Shown piece by piece: positions 62,939 through 64,000 of a DNA stretch of 64,000 nt. The stretch is from Macrosoma leucophasiata (Eukaryota; Arthropoda; Insecta; Lepidoptera; Hedylidae), in contig JAWQUS010000011.1 in the NCBI GenBank assembly GCA_036365455.1, positions 6,220,001-6,284,000 on the forward strand, written 5' to 3'. The number at the start of each line of letters is the position of its first letter. Within the stretch, counting starts at the first letter, position 1. The translations under genes were made by a program, and so were the position numbers. Below the pieces are notes generated by a model. The model did not search any database and had not been told where the DNA came from. It saw nothing but the letters and a program-made list of their open reading frames with translations.

Positions 62939-63347
62939 TTATCGGTAAATGATCACTTGTTTTTTGACTTGACGTATTTTTCGGCTTGAAATAAAAAATA
63001 TTTTAAAGGATTTATCTCGCGTATATAAGTTGATTGTGATTGCGTGCGTGGATCAGGGTCGATAAACTAGTCGAGTACCTATCTTTTATTTACAATATAA
63101 AACTAAACAAATCGCTAAATCAGCATACTCATACAAAATGTGCGAAACAATCGGCCATTCGATGAGGACAAGCGCACTCATCGCTCGGCCTAAGCCTGAT
63201 TAGCTAAGCAAAGCGCGTGCGTCGAATCCTGTTGAATGTGCGATTTACTAACGAACCTATAAGTGGCGAGGACGTGAATCGTGGGAATTTGAAAAATCGA
63301 TTGAAACTTACCTTACTCATGAGTTCCAGAAATGAAAAGGCAGATAT
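62939..63347. other. Unassigned non-coding DNA
   Basis: No gene recognised. Confidence 0.4.
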
Positions 63348-63525
63348 AAATGGTCGACCCGGGTAGTCCATAAATATGTGACGACTACTTGATTTCAGTC
63401 GCGGATTTGATCCTCCCATCGGGAATCGGGACACATATTTGTAAGGCCTGCAAATATTTGTTTCAGGTCTGGGTTTGTGAGTAGGTATAACGGCCCCCAC
63501 GATACGGTTTTATACCAAATGCAGA
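63348..63525 (+). repeat. SINE-S copy
   Basis: GGTCGACCCGGGTAGTCCAT, CAGTCGCGGATTTGATCCTC, AATATTTGTTTCAGGTCTGG and AACGGCCCCCACGATACGGT followed by TTTATACC. Confidence 0.65.
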
Positions 63526-64000
63526 ACATACTCGAAGTATGCGAAAGAAATAAAAAAAAAGAATTGTTGATAATGATATAAAAAAAAAAACTATAAAAGG
63601 TTAAAGTAAAAACATCTGTCAGTAGGTATCATTGTCTGCAACACAAAAATAATGAGCATCAAAGAAGCTGACACTCGTAATTAAAGGACAAAAGGTGGAC
63701 GAAAATGAAGGCACTCGCGGTGACGGACACTAACTAATTATACATCATTCGCAAAGATCACGAACCCGTGTGAATTGTTTTACCACGTACCCACATTAAA
63801 TTCATTAAGATACATGGTGGTCCATCAAAGTTGATCAACATCGACCACTACACTTATACCTACGAATAATACTGTCTAGAAATGTAACTCTCATACAATA
63901 ATCGCTTCGATTATGGTTCCATTTACGTAGACAAACTGCAATCATAACAAACACACTTTCAACGTGCTTGCATTCGATTGGTCACGACAAGGTCATTTCT
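63526..64000. other. Unassigned non-coding DNA at window end
   Basis: Two A-rich runs near 63552-63590. No gene recognised. Confidence 0.4.

Overview
The window looks like lepidopteran (moth or butterfly) nuclear DNA. It is AT-rich, has no convincing host protein-coding gene, and is packed with short dispersed retroposons and transposon relics of the kind common in Lepidoptera: tRNA-headed SINEs, RTE/jockey-type LINE tails, MITEs, and elements ending in poly-A or short A/T-rich tails. The assignment rests on repeat style and on the LINE and Gypsy proteins; no species can be named. Family names used here (SINE-A, SINE-T, SINE-S, SINE-G, repeats B to E, MITE-1 to MITE-5) are provisional labels for groups I aligned by eye within this window.

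Layout. 1-4.2 kb: no recognised gene, one possible 0.8-kb terminal-inverted-repeat element and a SINE-A fragment. 4.2-5.5 kb: a repeat B copy, a leucine-tRNA-like gene (4696-4776) and a repeat C copy. 5.9-16.3 kb: MITEs, RTE-type tails, LINE coding relics (7.0, 10.6, 15.4 kb) and a duplicated 160-bp non-coding block (14.9 and 15.85 kb). 17-22.5 kb: SINE-A copies, a SINE-containing duplicated segment (17.1 and 20.1 kb), a nested SINE-T insertion and a GC-rich island flanked by direct repeats. 23-32.5 kb: RTE-type pseudogenes, a deletion derivative of a THAP-domain DNA transposon (25.2 kb), and truncated SINEs. 32.6-34.5 kb: a 5'-truncated LINE with an intact reverse transcriptase frame. 35-54.7 kb: dense SINE-A, SINE-S and MITE copies, with a second THAP-element copy split by a nested insertion (48.96-50.80 kb). 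54.97-60.42 kb: a complete Ty3/Gypsy LTR retrotransposon on the minus strand with two LTRs that read identical, a 4-bp target duplication and one unbroken Gag-Pol frame of about 1366 codons. 60.4-64 kb: more SINEs and a hairpin-rich SINE-A relic.

Functionally the only apparently complete coding unit is the Gypsy element. The LINE at 32.8 kb keeps its reverse transcriptase but not its 5' half. All other coding traces are fragments. The SINEs and truncated tails are presumably mobilised in trans by LINEs; several insertions show clear 11-16 bp target duplications. The most distinctive themes are the very young Gypsy copy, the THAP mini-element that keeps a first exon and splice donor, the snap-back tRNA-headed SINE family, and repeated creation of perfect hairpins inside older repeats. 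All alignments were done by eye.
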